Counted from the first letter of the stretch, positions 27,199 through 37,854 are shown. The stretch is DNA of 64,000 nt from Rhodobacteraceae bacterium D3-12 (GCA_025916135.1 CP104793.1:4377001-4441000); one strand, 5' to 3'. The notes: generated by a model not told the origin, from the letters alone. Program-made: numbers and translations.

Positions 27199-27801
27199 TC
27201 AGCGGTCGAAGGTGCTGGTGTTGAGGTCGATGTCGAACAGCCGGTTCGGCATGTTGCCGCCCTTTTTCAACGCACCGAGAATGACAGTGGTGCGCGAGCC
27301 GGCGTCATCGTTGATGATCCACTGGCGGAGTTCGACCGGATTGCCGGTGAACTTGAGCTGGATATTGCCGTATTCGGGATGTTCGGGGTCTTGGGCCGTA
27401 ACGATGGTGGCGGTGCCATCATAGGTGTGACCGACAACCATATTGGCGCGGCCAAGATCGACGTTTTTGGCGAGGATGATCTTCAGCGGCGTGCGGTTGA
27501 GCGGATAGGTTTCCGGCCCCTGATTGGTTTTCGGATCAAAGATTGCCACGGCCCCGGCAGAGGCCAGCACGAGGGTTTTTTCGGGCGGGTTATATTCGAA
27601 GCGAATCTTGCCCGGTCGGCGGATATAGATCGTGCCAGTCGAAATGGAGCTGTCGTCGTTGACCTGTGTGAAGGGGCTGGTCGCCGTTTTCAGGCCGTTG
27701 AGATATTTCGAGATCTCGTTGAGCGACAGCTTGTCCGCCCAAGCCGGTGCGGCGAGGGAGGTGGCAAGCAGGGTTGCCAGTGCAAAGCGGGCCAGTTTCA
27801 T
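27199..27801 (-). CDS. lolA: Outer-membrane lipoprotein carrier protein LolA
   Basis: 200 residues with a cleavable signal peptide (MKLARFALATLLATSLAAPAWA). The mature part has LolA features: NEISKYLNGLKTATSPFTQVN, GTIYIRRPGKIRFEYNPPEK and the C-terminal half-barrel. It ferries lipoproteins across the periplasm from LolCDE to the outer membrane. It lies about 160 bases downstream of ftsK on the same strand, a gene order found widely in proteobacteria, supporting both assignments. Confidence 0.92.
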   Translation of the reverse strand: MKLARFALATLLATSLAAPAWADKLSLNEISKYLNGLKTATSPFTQVNDDSSISTGTIYIRRPGKIRFEYNPPEKTLVLASAGAVAIFDPKTNQGPETYPLNRTPLKIILAKNVDLGRANMVVGHTYDGTATIVTAQDPEHPEYGNIQLKFTGNPVELRQWIINDDAGSRTTVILGALKKGGNMPNRLFDIDLNTSTFDR

Positions 27802-27964
27802 GCGAGCGGTCCTTCGTGGTTATGCGCCAATCTATCAGCGAGATAGGGTCAAACTAGCGAGAACCCAAGTGATAGGCGATAACAAGCCGGTGTTTGAGCG
27901 GAAAGTGGGGCGTCGCCCCCCGCCGCAGTAGGGGAGGGGGGGCAGAGAGGGGTCGGGACCCGGA

Positions 27965-30900
27965 TTACGCCTGTTCGGGGACCAGAATTTCGCGTTTGCC
28001 GACGTGGTTTGCCGGAGAAACGAGGCCTTCTTCCTCCATCTGCTCCACAAGGCGGGCGGCCTTGTTATAGCCGATGCCGAGCTTGCGCTGGATATAAGAG
28101 GTCGAGCATTTGCGGTCCTTGATGACGATCGCGACGGCCTCGTCATATTGGGCGTCTTCGCCAGTGGTGTTGCCACCGGTTGCGAGGCCAAGCACCGCGT
28201 CGATGTTGTCGGCCTTTTCGTCATCCGGCCCTTGCACCACGCCCGAGAGGTATTCGGGCGGGCCGAAGGCCTTGAGGTGGGTGACGATTTCTTCGACCTC
28301 TTCATCGGAGACAAACGGCCCGTGGCAACGGGTGATTTTCGCACCGCCCGCCATATAGAGCATGTCGCCCATGCCGAGCAGCTGTTCGGCACCCATTTCA
28401 CCAAGGATGGTGCGGCTGTCGATTTTCGAGGTCACCTGGAAGGAAATCCGGGTGGGGAAGTTGGCTTTGATCGTGCCGGTGATGACATCGACCGAGGGAC
28501 GCTGGGTTGCCATGATGAGGTGGATACCGGAGGCCCGTGCCATTTGCGCGAGGCGCTGGATGCAGGCTTCGATTTCCTTGCCCGCGACCATCATCAGGTC
28601 GGCCATCTCGTCGACGATAACGACGATATAGGGCATTTTCTCGGGTGTGATTTCTTCGGATTCGAAGATCGGTTCGCCGGTGTCATCGTCAAAGCCGGTT
28701 TGCACGGTGCGCTCGAATGTTTCGCCTTTGGCCAGCGCATCGGCGACGCGGGAATTGTAGCCATCAATGTTACGCACGCCCATTTTGGACATCTTGCGAT
28801 AGCGTTCTTCCATCTCGCCCACGGTCCATTTCAGGGCCACAACCGCCTTTTTAGGGTCTGTTACGACCGGTGAGAGCAGGTGCGGGATACCGTCATAGAC
28901 CGAGAGTTCGAGCATCTTGGGGTCGATCATGATCAGGCGGCAATCCTCGGGCGTGAGCTTGTAAAGGAGCGACAGGATCATGGTGTTGATGGCCACGGAT
29001 TTACCCGAGCCGGTGGTGCCCGCGATCAAAAGGTGCGGCATCTTGGCGAGGTTGGCCACGACAGGGTCGCCGCCGATGTCCTTGCCCAAGGCGAGGGGCA
29101 GCTTGTGATTGCCATCGCCGTAGTCGCGGGACGAGAGGATTTCGCGGAAGGACACCATCTCGCGGTTGTCGTTGGGCAGTTCGATGCCGATCACCGAGCG
29201 GCCCGGCACGGTGGAGACCCGCGCAGAGAGCGCCGCCATGGAGCGGGCGATGTCATCGGCAAGGCCAATCACGCGCGAGGCTTTGAGGCCCGGAGCGGGT
29301 TCGAGTTCGTACATGGTGACGACGGGGCCGGGACGGACGCTGACGATTTCGCCTTTGACGCCGTAGTCATCGAGCACGGTTTCAAGCATGCGCGCGTTTT
29401 CTTCGAGCGCCTCGTCCGAGAGGTGGTGGCGTTCGATGGTCACCGGGTTGGCGAGGAGCGACAGCGGCGGAAGCTCATAGGCCGGGCGGGTGTCATCGAA
29501 TTTCAGCGTCGGCTGGGCTTCGGCCTTGGCGCGGGTCGAGGGCTGGATCGGTTTGCGAATGGGTTGCTGAACGACCTTTTTCGGCTCGGCCACGGGGATG
29601 TGGGGCTGGGCCTGCTGCGGGGCGGGTTCCGGTGCGGTTTCGACCAGCGGCAGGGGGATTCGATCAGCGCGGGATCGGGTTCGGGCGCATAGGTTTGCGG
29701 CTCGGCGTAGTAGGATTGGGCCTGCGGATTGAGGCTGAGCGCTGGGCTGGGCGCCGCGGCCTGCGCTGCGGTGAGAGGCGGCTCTGGTGGGAGCTGCGTC
29801 GTTGTCGGGGCGGCGTTGAGCACGAGCGGATCGGGGCCACGACCGCGCCCTTTGGTCAGGGGGGCGACGGATTCGATCTGAACGGCAGGGTTTTGGCGGA
29901 CGCGGGATTTGATGACGTCAGCGATGCGCGCCTTGATGTGGTCGTTGCTGGGCGCTTGGGGTTCGGTGCCATAGTGCATGGCGGGTTCGACAAGCTCGGG
30001 CTCAGGCTCGACCATAGGGGCGGGATCAGGACGGCGGATCAGGTTGGTTGCGCGCGACAGGAGCCCTTGCTTTTCGGGTTCCTGGTGCAGCTGATCGAGC
30101 GGTGCTGTGTCATGGGGCATCGAGTCATACGGCATGGAATCGGGCGCGTGGAAGGGCCGTTCCTCGTCATAGAGCCGATCGGCGGGCGGGTTTGCGGTCT
30201 GTGCGGCGGCAGTTTGGGCGTCCTGCATGGCGGCCCATTCGGCGGCCTCGGCGCGGGCTTCGGCGCGACGCTCGCGCCGTTCGGCGGTTTTGGTTTGCAA
30301 GGTCTGCGCGGTCGAGACCGCGCCACGCGCGGTGCGGCCCAGAAGCGTCATCAGCGAGGCATAGAGCAGGATCAGACCGATCAACAGGAAGCGACCGATC
30401 TGGGTGATCTCAACCTTGGTAAAGCCAAGCACAAAGCGCCGAGGGCGATCATTGCCACGCCAAGCAGCAGCGACAGGATTTTGAGCCCGGTTGTTGCGCT
30501 AATCGGGAGGATATTGAGCAGGCTGCCGAGCGCGGTTTTGCCAAACAGGCCACCGAGGCCGAAGGAGTGGGTCCATTCCGGGCCGGGAACCAGCGTGGCG
30601 GCATAGATCGACAAAAGCGCGACCCAGATCGGCGCAAAGATCAGCCGCGACACGGCGCGTTCATTGCCGCGATGCAAAGCAAAGCGCAGGCCCCATGCCA
30701 GAAGCACAATGGCGACGCCCCAGCTTCCCCAGCCGACGATCATGAACATGGGTGCCGCCAGCGACGCGCCGAAGCGGCCAAGCCAGTTTTGCACGGGTGC
30801 ATCGGTGGCAGACATCCACCACGGATCGGACGGAGCATAGGACCAGATCATCGCCACCGCGGCGAGGCCGGTCAGCATAAGCGCAATGCCGATCAGCTCT

Positions 30901-30974
30901 TTGCCACGTTTTTCGATGGCCTCTGCCATGTTGCTGTCGAGAAGCGGATCGCGGCCGCGTGCCTGATATGCCAT
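27965..30974 (-). pseudogene. ftsK: DNA translocase FtsK, frameshifted twice as read
   Basis: Septal DNA pump that segregates chromosome termini. The N-terminal fragment (30974 to about 30425) has four membrane helices. The middle fragment continues the membrane part (LGFTKVEITQIGRFLLIGLI) into a Pro/Gln/Glu-rich linker. The C-terminal fragment has Walker [10 protein letters not shown], Walker [12 protein letters not shown] and the winged-helix gamma domain ([20 protein letters not shown]). The fragments join if one base is added at the CC at 30425-30426 and one in the G run 29653-29657, giving 1003 residues. FtsK is essential or nearly so in most bacteria, and the rest is well preserved, so these breaks are unlikely to be real. 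Confidence 0.94.
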
Positions 30975-30988
30975 GGTTTCCCTCGTCC

Positions 30989-32167
30989 TCAGCTGTAGAT
31001 GCAGTCACGGAGCCGCGTGAGCCCCTGCTGCATTTCTTGTTTAGGGGCGACCATGGCCGCCCTGATATATCCCTGCCCGGGGTTATGTCCGTTCACCTCG
31101 CGGGCGAGGTATGCGCCGGGGAGCACCCGCACGCCGGTTTCCTGCCACGCCTTGAGCGCGGCTGTTTCGCCATCGTCGACCGGAAGCCAGAGGAAAAACC
31201 CGGCTTCGGGGCCTTGATAGCCCTGCACGCCAGCGAAAATCGCATCGGCGGCGGTGTATTTTTCCTGATAGAGGCGGCGGTTTTCATCGACATGCACCTC
31301 GTCCTGCCAAACCGCCGTGGCGGCGGCCTGAAGCGGGAGGGGCACCGGTGCGCCGGAGTAGGTGCGCAGTTGTTTCATCTGCGCGATGCTTTTGGCACCA
31401 CCGGCGACAAAACCGGAGCGCAGGCCCGGCAGGTTGGACCGTTTGGAGAGCGAATGGAACACCACGACGCGGTCGGGGTCGGCCCCCATTTCGGCGGCAA
31501 CCTCGAGCGCGCCGGGAGGGGCATCATTGCGCCAAATCTCGGAGTAGCATTCATCTGCGAAAATCTGGAAATCGAATTGTTCGGCCAAGTCGATCAGCTC
31601 GCGCAGGTAATCGCGGCTGGCCACGGCCCCTTGGGGGTTGGAAGGCGAACAGATATAGGCGGCGGCGACCCGGTTGAGCATATCGGTCGGCAGGCCGGAG
31701 TAGTCGGGCAGATAGCCGGTCGAGCGGGTTGCCGGGACCAGCACGGGCCGTGCGTTCACCGAAATCGCGGCAACCATGTAGACCTGATAAAACGGGTTCG
31801 GGAGCAGAACGAGCGGTTGCTCGCCGCGCTTTTTTTCGGGCACCAGCGCCGTGCAGGCATTGTAGAGCCCTTCGCGCGTGCCATTGAGCGACATGATTTG
31901 CGACGCCGCATCCAGCGTGACGCCAAAGCGGGTTTTGACCCAGCCCGCCACCGCCGAGAGCAGCTCTGGCGTGCCGTCGCTTGGCGGGTATCTTCCGAAG
32001 TCGGCGGCATTTTCCGTAATGATGTCAGTGACCCAATCGGGAAACCCGTGTCTGGGTTCGCCAATAGTCATATGCACCACATCCCCACCGGGTTGGTGGT
32101 GATCCAACAGCGCGCGCAGGCGCGGGAATGCGTATGCCGGTAGGTTCGAGAACCGCTCGGGGAACAT
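30989..32167 (-). CDS. PLP-dependent class I/II aminotransferase
   Basis: 392 residues of fold-type I. MTIGEPRHGFP lies near the N-terminus, CSPSNPQGAV in the cofactor-binding region, FADECYSEIW provides the Asp for the pyridine nitrogen, and SLSKRSNLPGLRSGF holds the Schiff-base Lys. In alphaproteobacteria this subgroup is often annotated as succinyldiaminopimelate aminotransferase (DapC-like), which would place it in lysine/peptidoglycan synthesis; I cannot confirm the substrate. It ends at 32167 with ATG and lies just upstream of ftsK (14-base gap), so the two may be cotranscribed. Confidence 0.87.
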   Translation of the reverse strand: MFPERFSNLPAYAFPRLRALLDHHQPGGDVVHMTIGEPRHGFPDWVTDIITENAADFGRYPPSDGTPELLSAVAGWVKTRFGVTLDAASQIMSLNGTREGLYNACTALVPEKKRGEQPLVLLPNPFYQVYMVAAISVNARPVLVPATRSTGYLPDYSGLPTDMLNRVAAAYICSPSNPQGAVASRDYLRELIDLAEQFDFQIFADECYSEIWRNDAPPGALEVAAEMGADPDRVVVFHSLSKRSNLPGLRSGFVAGGAKSIAQMKQLRTYSGAPVPLPLQAAATAVWQDEVHVDENRRLYQEKYTAADAIFAGVQGYQGPEAGFFLWLPVDDGETAALKAWQETGVRVLPGAYLAREVNGHNPGQGYIRAAMVAPKQEMQQGLTRLRDCIYS

Positions 32168-32277
32168 GCTGATACTGCCTCTAGGTCGGGGTCATTCGCG
32201 CCCCGTTTGATGTAAAATTACTCAAACTTATCCGGCGCGTCCACAAAAAGAGGCGGGATTCCGTAGGGTTGTGGCAA

Positions 32278-33606
32278 TTATGACAACGCCGCCTCGGCCC
32301 CGGCTGCGACCCGCAAAAGCGCCTCTTCGCCAAAGGGTTTTCCCATCAGGATAACGCCCGCAGACGGGTGGCCCGTGGGCAGGGTGATGGCCGAGAGGCC
32401 CAGCACATTGCCGATCCGCGTATTATGCAGCGCGAGCAGGTTTTCGGTGACGTAATAGTCGTGATCCGAGCCGAGCCGTTCGATATTGGGCGGCATGATC
32501 GGCGAGGCGGGGATGATGACGGCATCATAGCCCGCAACGCGGGCATTCCACGTGGCGCGGCATTGATCAAGCACCTGCCAGGCGTGGACATAATCGGGCG
32601 CGGCAAAGGTTTTCCCGGCGCGGAAGCGCTCGAGGATCTGCGCGAACATCTTCTCCGGAGCCGCTTCGATGGTTTCGCCCCATGTGCCATAGGCTTCGGC
32701 GGTGAAGGTGATGGCGGATTGTGCCAGCGCGGTTGTCACTTCTGGCGCGTCGAAGTTTTCAAGCGTGGCCCCGGCGGCGGCGAGTTTTTCCAGCGCGGAG
32801 GTGTAGCCGGCCATCGGTTCGGCGCGGGTGAGGTCAAGGGCGGCGGTTTGCAACACGCCGATTCGCAGGCCATGCGCGGAGGCGCCTCTAAGGTCGGCAG
32901 GCGCGCCGCCTTCGAGCGCGGCCAGCATCAACGCGGCGTCTTCGACAGTCCGGCAAAGCGGGCCGATGGTGTCAAAGCGCGCGCAGAGCGGCACAACCCC
33001 GGTCAGAGGCAAACGCGTCGAGGTGGTTTTAAGCCCGACAAGGTCGTTCCACGCCGATGGAATGCGCACCGATCCGCCGGTGTCCGAACCGATGCCGCAA
33101 GGCGCAAGCCCAAAGGCCACCGAGGCCGCCGCCCCAGAGGACGAGCCCCCCGACACCGCCGATTCGTCGTTCACGCAGGGCGGTGTCGCGGTGCTGGGAT
33201 TATAGCCCAGCCCAGAGAATGCCAGCTCTGACATGTGGGTTTTGCCAAGGCAGACGGTGCCCGCCGCCGTTGCGTTTTTGAGCACAAGCGCGTCGCTGTC
33301 CGGTGTGCGCCCTTCGAGCAGGGCCGAGCCTGCTTCGGTGGCCACGCCGGCGCTGTCGAACAGGTCTTTCCAGCTTACCGGCACCCCGTCGAGCGGCCCG
33401 CGCCGGTGACCGGTTTTCGCGCGCTCTGCTGCGGCATGGGCTTCGGCCAAAGCGCGCTCTTCCGTCAGGCGGGCATAGATGCGGTCTTGCAGCGGATGCG
33501 CCTTGATCGCCTCAAGATAGGTTTGAGTCAGCGCCACGGGGTCGATTGCACCTGATGCGATTCCACGGCCCAGGTCACCCATGCTCATCCACAACCAGTC
33601 TTTCAT
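32278..33606 (-). CDS. Amidase (amidase-signature family)
   Basis: 442 residues with the whole Ser-cisSer-Lys triad visible: Lys in PVSWKDLFD, the signature AVSGGSSSGAAASVAFG and the nucleophile region SDTGGSVRIP. Family members hydrolyse aliphatic or aryl amides, or form the GatA subunit; no GatB or GatC gene lies nearby and the sequence looks like a general amidase. It has its own leader, with a family B repeat about 20 bases upstream of the ATG at 33606, and diverges from the ubiH-like gene. Confidence 0.88.
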   Translation of the reverse strand: MKDWLWMSMGDLGRGIASGAIDPVALTQTYLEAIKAHPLQDRIYARLTEERALAEAHAAAERAKTGHRRGPLDGVPVSWKDLFDSAGVATEAGSALLEGRTPDSDALVLKNATAAGTVCLGKTHMSELAFSGLGYNPSTATPPCVNDESAVSGGSSSGAAASVAFGLAPCGIGSDTGGSVRIPSAWNDLVGLKTTSTRLPLTGVVPLCARFDTIGPLCRTVEDAALMLAALEGGAPADLRGASAHGLRIGVLQTAALDLTRAEPMAGYTSALEKLAAAGATLENFDAPEVTTALAQSAITFTAEAYGTWGETIEAAPEKMFAQILERFRAGKTFAAPDYVHAWQVLDQCRATWNARVAGYDAVIIPASPIMPPNIERLGSDHDYYVTENLLALHNTRIGNVLGLSAITLPTGHPSAGVILMGKPFGEEALLRVAAGAEAALS

Positions 33607-33624
33607 TTATGCGCACTCCCGCAG

Positions 33625-33646
33625 CTTCATCTTGCTATAAATACTC
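33625..33646. repeat. Family B repeat core, inverted orientation
   Basis: Read on the minus strand the bases are GAGTATTTATAGCAAGATGA followed by AG, matching the tails at 14198-14219 and 63526-63547 almost exactly. No hairpin accompanies this copy. It lies in the leader of the amidase gene. Confidence 0.6.
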
Positions 33647-33710
33647 ATGCACCACGCTAGCGGCGAAGTGCAGCATGGACAATCCCGCGCGCGTGTCCAT
33701 ATGTGATGTC

Positions 33711-34925
33711 ATGACCTATGACAGCGATATTCTGATCGTCGGCGGGGGCTTGAACGGCCCGGCGTTGGCGTTGGCCCTCGCGGGCAAGGGGTTCACCGTG
33801 AGCGTGGTGGACGCGGTTCCGGTGAAATTGCGCAAGAACGCCGGTTTTGACGGGCGGTCTTATGCTTTGGCGTTGGCGTCAAAGCGGTTGTTGGAGCGGA
33901 TCGGCATTTGGGCGCGGGTGGCCGAAAAGAGCCAGCCGATGCATGAAATCAAGGCGTCCGACGGGCGCGCGGGGGCCGGAGCGGGGCCGTTTTTCCTGCA
34001 TTTCGACAGTGCCGAGGTCGAAGACGGGCCGATGGGCTACATGCTGGAAGATCGCTTTTTGCGCCGCGCCTTCCTTGAGGCGATGGCCGAGGAAAAAGCG
34101 ATTACGCAGATCGAGGGCCGGGTTGTGGCGCAGGACGCCGATGCCAGCGGCGTGACGCTTACGCTTGAAGGTGGCAAGACGTTGCGCGGGCGGTTGCTTG
34201 TCGGGTGTGACGGGCGTGCATCGGGCACCGCCGAGCGGGCCGGGATCAAGCGGTCGGGTTGGGATTACGGGCAAACGGCGTTGGTTTGCGCGATTGCGCA
34301 TGACGCGCCGCACCACGGCATTGCGCATCAGTTTTTCATGGCGAACGGACCATTGGCGATTTTGCCGTTGCCGGGCAATGTCTCGTCCATCGTTTGGTCA
34401 GAGAGTCATGAGAACGCGGCGGCCATCGCGGCGCTATCGGATGCGGATTACATGGAGGTATTGCGTCCGCGGTTTGGCGACTTTCTTGGGCCGATCACGC
34501 TTAAGGGCAAGCGCTTCAGCTATCCTTTGAGCCTGACGATAGCGAATGATTTTGTGACTGAGCGGCTGGCGTTGATCGGAGATGCGGCGCATGGGATGCA
34601 TCCGATCGCCGGGCAGGGATTGAACGCGGGTCTACGCGATGTCGGCGCGTTGGTGGATGTGTTGAGCCATGCCGCCCGGCGCGGTGAGGATTTTGCCAGC
34701 CTGTTGGTTTTGCAGCGCTATGAGGAATGGCGGCGGTTTGATACGCAGACGCTTGCGATGGCGACCGACCTGACCAACAAGTTGTTTTCAAACGATAACC
34801 CGCTTTTGCGCGCGGCGCGTGGGTTGGGGATGGGCGCGGTGAATGCCATGCCCGGATTGCGCCGGACATTCCTGCGCGAGGCGGCTGGGCTTACCGGAGA
34901 GTTGCCGGAGTTGATGCAAGCGTAA
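33711..34925 (+). CDS. UbiH/UbiF/VisC-family FAD-dependent hydroxylase
   Basis: 404 residues from the ATG at 33711 (MTYDSDILIVGGGLNGPALALAL); an in-frame ATG at 33675 is an alternative. The dinucleotide-binding GGGLNG, the LLVGCDGRAS motif and the second FAD motif LALIGDAAHGMHPIAGQGLN are all present. Such enzymes hydroxylate ubiquinone precursors on the aromatic ring; UbiH is the usual annotation for this type in Rhodobacterales, but which ring carbon is modified cannot be told from sequence. Monocistronic, convergent with Trm112. Confidence 0.88.
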   Translation: MTYDSDILIVGGGLNGPALALALAGKGFTVSVVDAVPVKLRKNAGFDGRSYALALASKRLLERIGIWARVAEKSQPMHEIKASDGRAGAGAGPFFLHFDSAEVEDGPMGYMLEDRFLRRAFLEAMAEEKAITQIEGRVVAQDADASGVTLTLEGGKTLRGRLLVGCDGRASGTAERAGIKRSGWDYGQTALVCAIAHDAPHHGIAHQFFMANGPLAILPLPGNVSSIVWSESHENAAAIAALSDADYMEVLRPRFGDFLGPITLKGKRFSYPLSLTIANDFVTERLALIGDAAHGMHPIAGQGLNAGLRDVGALVDVLSHAARRGEDFASLLVLQRYEEWRRFDTQTLAMATDLTNKLFSNDNPLLRAARGLGMGAVNAMPGLRRTFLREAAGLTGELPELMQA

Positions 34926-34951
34926 AGCCGCGCCCGGCGGGGCGCGCCGCC

Positions 34952-35140
34952 TTAGGTGTCGAGTTTGCGGGCTTCGTCGACCAGCATGACCGGAATACCG
35001 TCGCGGATCGGATAGGCAAGGCCGGCGGGTTTGCTGATCAGTTCTTGCGCTGCGGCGTCATATTCGAGGACCGCTTGGGTTTGCGGACAGATCAGGGCTT
35101 CGAGCATATGTGGGTCGAAGGCGGGTGTTGTGTCGCTCAT
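34952..35140 (-). CDS. Trm112-family zinc-ribbon-like protein
   Basis: A 62-residue Trm112/YcaR-type protein: [20 protein letters not shown] followed by [21 protein letters not shown], the family signature. Only one of the usual cysteines remains (ICP), as is frequent in bacterial members. The function in bacteria is unsettled; eukaryotic Trm112 activates methyltransferases. Its ATG overlaps the LON-domain gene stop (ATGA at 35137-35140), so the two are translationally coupled. Confidence 0.9.
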   Translation of the reverse strand: MSDTTPAFDPHMLEALICPQTQAVLEYDAAAQELISKPAGLAYPIRDGIPVMLVDEARKLDT

Positions 35141-35784
35141 TGCATTAAATCCTCTCCGTCGCCGCCGTGCAGGGCGTATTCGATCAGGGTTATAAGAGTT
35201 TCGCGCCGGGTGGACAGTGAGGGCGCTTCGAGCAGGGCTTGTTTATCTTCCGGTTCGAATTCGAGCAGGATCGACAGGGAATTGACGAGCAATTCGTCCT
35301 CGGCGTCTTTGAGGGTTTCCCAATCGGTGTTGAGCCCTTTGGCGGCAAAAAACCGTTCGAGCAGCGCCATGAAGGCAGAGCGGTCGAAGGCCGGATCATG
35401 ATCGGTTCCGCCGCGATCACGTTCGAACCCTTCCCAGCTTACGCGGGCGCGGCGATAGGGCGGGAAGCCTTCGATCTCTTCGAGGATGCGAAACCGCGAG
35501 ATGCCCGACAGGGTAATCATATAGCGGCCATCTTCGGTTTCGGAGAATTGGGTGACGCGCCCGGCGCAGCCGATGGTCATGAGGCCGGTTCTGCCCTCGC
35601 GGCCGGGCACTTCGTTGGGTTGGATCATGCCAATCAACCGCTCGGGCGTTTTGAGCGTATCTTCCATCATGGCGAGATAGCGCGGTTCAAACAGGTGCAG
35701 CGGCAGACGCGAACGCGGCAAGAGGAGCGCGCCGGTCAGGGGGAACACCGGGATGACCTCGGGCAGGTCCATTTGAATGGTCAT
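35137..35784 (-). CDS. LON-protease substrate-binding-domain protein
   Basis: 215 residues with only the N-terminal domain of Lon (PUA-like): [21 protein letters not shown], then [14 protein letters not shown] and the glycine-bearing [12 protein letters not shown] strand; no ATPase or protease domain follows. The function of such stand-alone domains is unknown. It forms an operon with Trm112 downstream and perhaps with the cnoX-like gene 28 bases upstream. Confidence 0.9.
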   Translation of the reverse strand: MTIQMDLPEVIPVFPLTGALLLPRSRLPLHLFEPRYLAMMEDTLKTPERLIGMIQPNEVPGREGRTGLMTIGCAGRVTQFSETEDGRYMITLSGISRFRILEEIEGFPPYRRARVSWEGFERDRGGTDHDPAFDRSAFMALLERFFAAKGLNTDWETLKDAEDELLVNSLSILLEFEPEDKQALLEAPSLSTRRETLITLIEYALHGGDGEDLMQ

Positions 35785-35811
35785 GGCGTGATGATAGCGC
35801 GAAAAGCCGGT

Positions 35812-36722
35812 TTAGACCAAGATCATTGACGCAAGTTTGCGACGACCCGCCAGAGCGATGGGGTCTTGGGGTTGCAGCGCCTCGAAGATGGTCAGCAATT
35901 GCGCCTTGGCCGCGCCATCGTTCCAGTCGCGGTCACGGCGGAACAGGTCGAGCAATTGATTGACTGCGCCCTCTACATCGCCAGAGGCATGCAGCGCCTG
36001 AGCGAGGTCAAAGCGGGCCTGATGATTGTTTTCATCGGCGTCAACCGCGGCCTGAAGTTCGCCGACCGGGCCAGCATCTGCGGCCTGACGGGCGAGATCG
36101 AGCTGTGCGTGGGCGGCTTCGAGTTCGGGTTTGTCGGTGATTTCGGCAGGCGCGCCGTTGAGGATGGCTTCGGCCTGATCGAGGTCGTCCATGGCGATAT
36201 GGGCGCGGGCGAGGCCGCCATAGGCGGCGGCGTTGTCGGGCTCTTCCTCGAGAATGGCGGCGAAGGTTTGCGCGGCATCGGAGGCCGCGCCTTCGGCAAG
36301 CATTTCCTCGGCGGCGGCGACGGCTTCGGCGAGGCCTTCGTCCTCACCGGCGAGGGCGGCGGTTTTCTCGACAAAGGCGGCGACTTCGGAGGGCGGCAGG
36401 GCGCCTTGAAGCCATCAACCGGCTGGCCTTCGAAAAAGGCATAGACGGTGGGGATGGATTGCACGCGCATCTGGCCTGCGATCATCTGGTTTTCATCGAC
36501 GTTGACCTTGGCCATGCGGACCTTGCCGCCAGCCTTTTGCACCGCTTCTTCCAGCGCGGGGCCGAGGGTTTTGCAGGGGCCGCACCACGGCGCCCAGAAA
36601 TCGACGATGACCGGCACGGTTTGGCTGGCCTCGATGACATCGGTCATAAAGGTCGCTTCGGTCGCGTCAAAGACCAGATCGGCGGCGGCAGGAGCGGGTT
36701 GGGACAGGTTCAGATCGACCAT
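35812..36722 (-). pseudogene. cnoX: Thioredoxin-TPR co-chaperone CnoX/YbbN-like, frameshifted as read
   Basis: The N-terminal thioredoxin domain begins at the ATG at 36722 (MVDLNLSQ; AGGAACCCACC upstream) with active site WAPWCGPCKTLG. The C-terminal part, in another frame from about 36400, is tetratricopeptide-like (AYGGLARAHIAMDDLDQAEA, ALHASGDVEGAVNQLLDLF). The fragments join as QPVDGFKGALPPSEVAAFVE if one base is added at the CC at 36404-36405, giving 303 residues, normal for CnoX. CnoX proteins protect chaperonin substrates from oxidation. Unlike E. coli YbbN, both active-site cysteines are present, as expected for a redox-active form. Confidence 0.9.
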
Positions 36723-36841
36723 GGTGGGTTCCTCGGACGGGGTGCGAATGTTCAATGCTTGCCCGTTAGATGAGGCATCAGGGCCGCTGTTGCAAGGGGA
36801 GCGGGGCGCCTTGGGGGGTGCAGCGGCGGTTTGGGCGGCGT

Positions 36842-37630
36842 TCAGAGATCGAAGCTGGCAAAGACCGGGGCGTGGTCAGAGGGTTTTTCCCAGCCGCGCG
36901 CGTCACGCAGGACGCGAGAGGAGTGACCGGCGTTGGAAATGTCGGACGTGGCCCAGATGTGATCAAGGCGGCGGCCCTTGTCCGCAACATCCCAGTCGCG
37001 GGCGCGATAGGACCACCACGAATAAAGCTGACCTTCGGGGATGTCCTGTCTCGTGATGTCGACCCAATCACCGGCGTCTTGGGTCTGGGCGAGGTGTTCG
37101 ACCTCGATCGGGGTATGAGAGACCACCTTGAGCAGTTTTTTGTGCGACCAGACGTCATCCTCGCGCGGGGCGATGTTGAGATCGCCGACGAGGATGGATT
37201 TCTTTGGCTTCTCGGCGTGGAACCAGTCGCGCATCTCGGTCAGGTAGTCGAGCTTTTGGCCGAACTTCTCGTTTTTGTCGCGGTCGGGGATGTCGCCGCC
37301 AGCGGGGACGTAGAAATTGTGGAGCACCACGCCGTTTTCGAGCCGTCCAGCGATGTGGCGGGCATGGCCGAGGGCGGCGAAATCCTGATCTCCTGCCTCG
37401 ACAATCGGGGTGCGCGACAGGATCGCGACGCCGTTGTAGCCCTTTTGGCCGCGGGCAACCATGTAGGGGTAGCCAAGGGCCGCGAAAGCGTCGAGCGGGA
37501 TCTTGTCGACCGGGCTTTTGCATTCCTGAAGGCAAAGCACATCCGGGGCCTCTTCGGTGAGAAGGCGCGAGACGATGGGTTCGCGCAGGCGGACCGAGTT
37601 GATGTTCCAAGTGGCGAGGGTGAAGGGCAT
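36842..37630 (-). CDS. xthA: Exodeoxyribonuclease III
   Basis: 262 residues from the ATG at 37630 (ACAGGAGAGACC upstream). It is the AP endonuclease/3'-exonuclease of base excision repair. Signatures in order are ATWNINSVR, LCLQECK (metal-binding Glu), GDLNIAPREDDVW (catalytic Asp/Asn) and RRLDHIWAT with KPSDHAPV at the end (catalytic Asp-His). Single gene, about 120 bases upstream of the cnoX-like gene on the same strand. Confidence 0.94.
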   Translation of the reverse strand: MPFTLATWNINSVRLREPIVSRLLTEEAPDVLCLQECKSPVDKIPLDAFAALGYPYMVARGQKGYNGVAILSRTPIVEAGDQDFAALGHARHIAGRLENGVVLHNFYVPAGGDIPDRDKNEKFGQKLDYLTEMRDWFHAEKPKKSILVGDLNIAPREDDVWSHKKLLKVVSHTPIEVEHLAQTQDAGDWVDITRQDIPEGQLYSWWSYRARDWDVADKGRRLDHIWATSDISNAGHSSRVLRDARGWEKPSDHAPVFASFDL

Positions 37631-37707
37631 GGTCTCTCCTGTCGGCGCGATTTGGCGCACGCTAAGGCCAGACGGAGAAATGTGCCAGAGCGGATCAGAG
37701 ATTAAGT

Positions 37708-37738
37708 GGCCTGAGCGAGCCGGGGGCTCTCTCAGGCC
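37708..37738. terminator. Long hairpin between divergent xthA and LytTR genes
   Basis: A 14-bp stem with one mismatch (37708-37721 with 37725-37738, loop GGG). It lies upstream of both flanking genes, so it is either a leader structure of the LytTR gene or a remnant; no T-tract follows. Function unassigned. Confidence 0.35.
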
Positions 37739-37810
37739 TTACCGAGGGGAAGCTTTTAATCTGGAACGTACTGAAGCGACTGCAAAACATTGTTTCGTGT
37801 CGCGGCACCA

Positions 37811-37830
37811 TTTACACTGTAAACTGTAAA
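37811..37830. promoter_or_regulatory. Palindrome plus direct repeat upstream of the LytTR gene
   Basis: TTTACACTGTAAACTGTAAA contains the palindrome TTTACA-C-TGTAAA and two adjoining copies of ACTGTAAA. It lies 25 bases before the LytTR ATG in an unusually AT-rich patch. LytTR proteins often bind direct repeats, so an autoregulatory site is possible; this is a positional inference. Confidence 0.35.
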
Positions 37831-37854
37831 ACTACTCGGTGATCCTAAAAAAAT

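Noticed and set aside
27965-30974. Three independent FtsK-like genes or programmed frameshifting
   Set aside because: No slippery heptamer or downstream structure of the programmed type was noticed, and two separate -1 sites in one gene match the indel pattern of the window.
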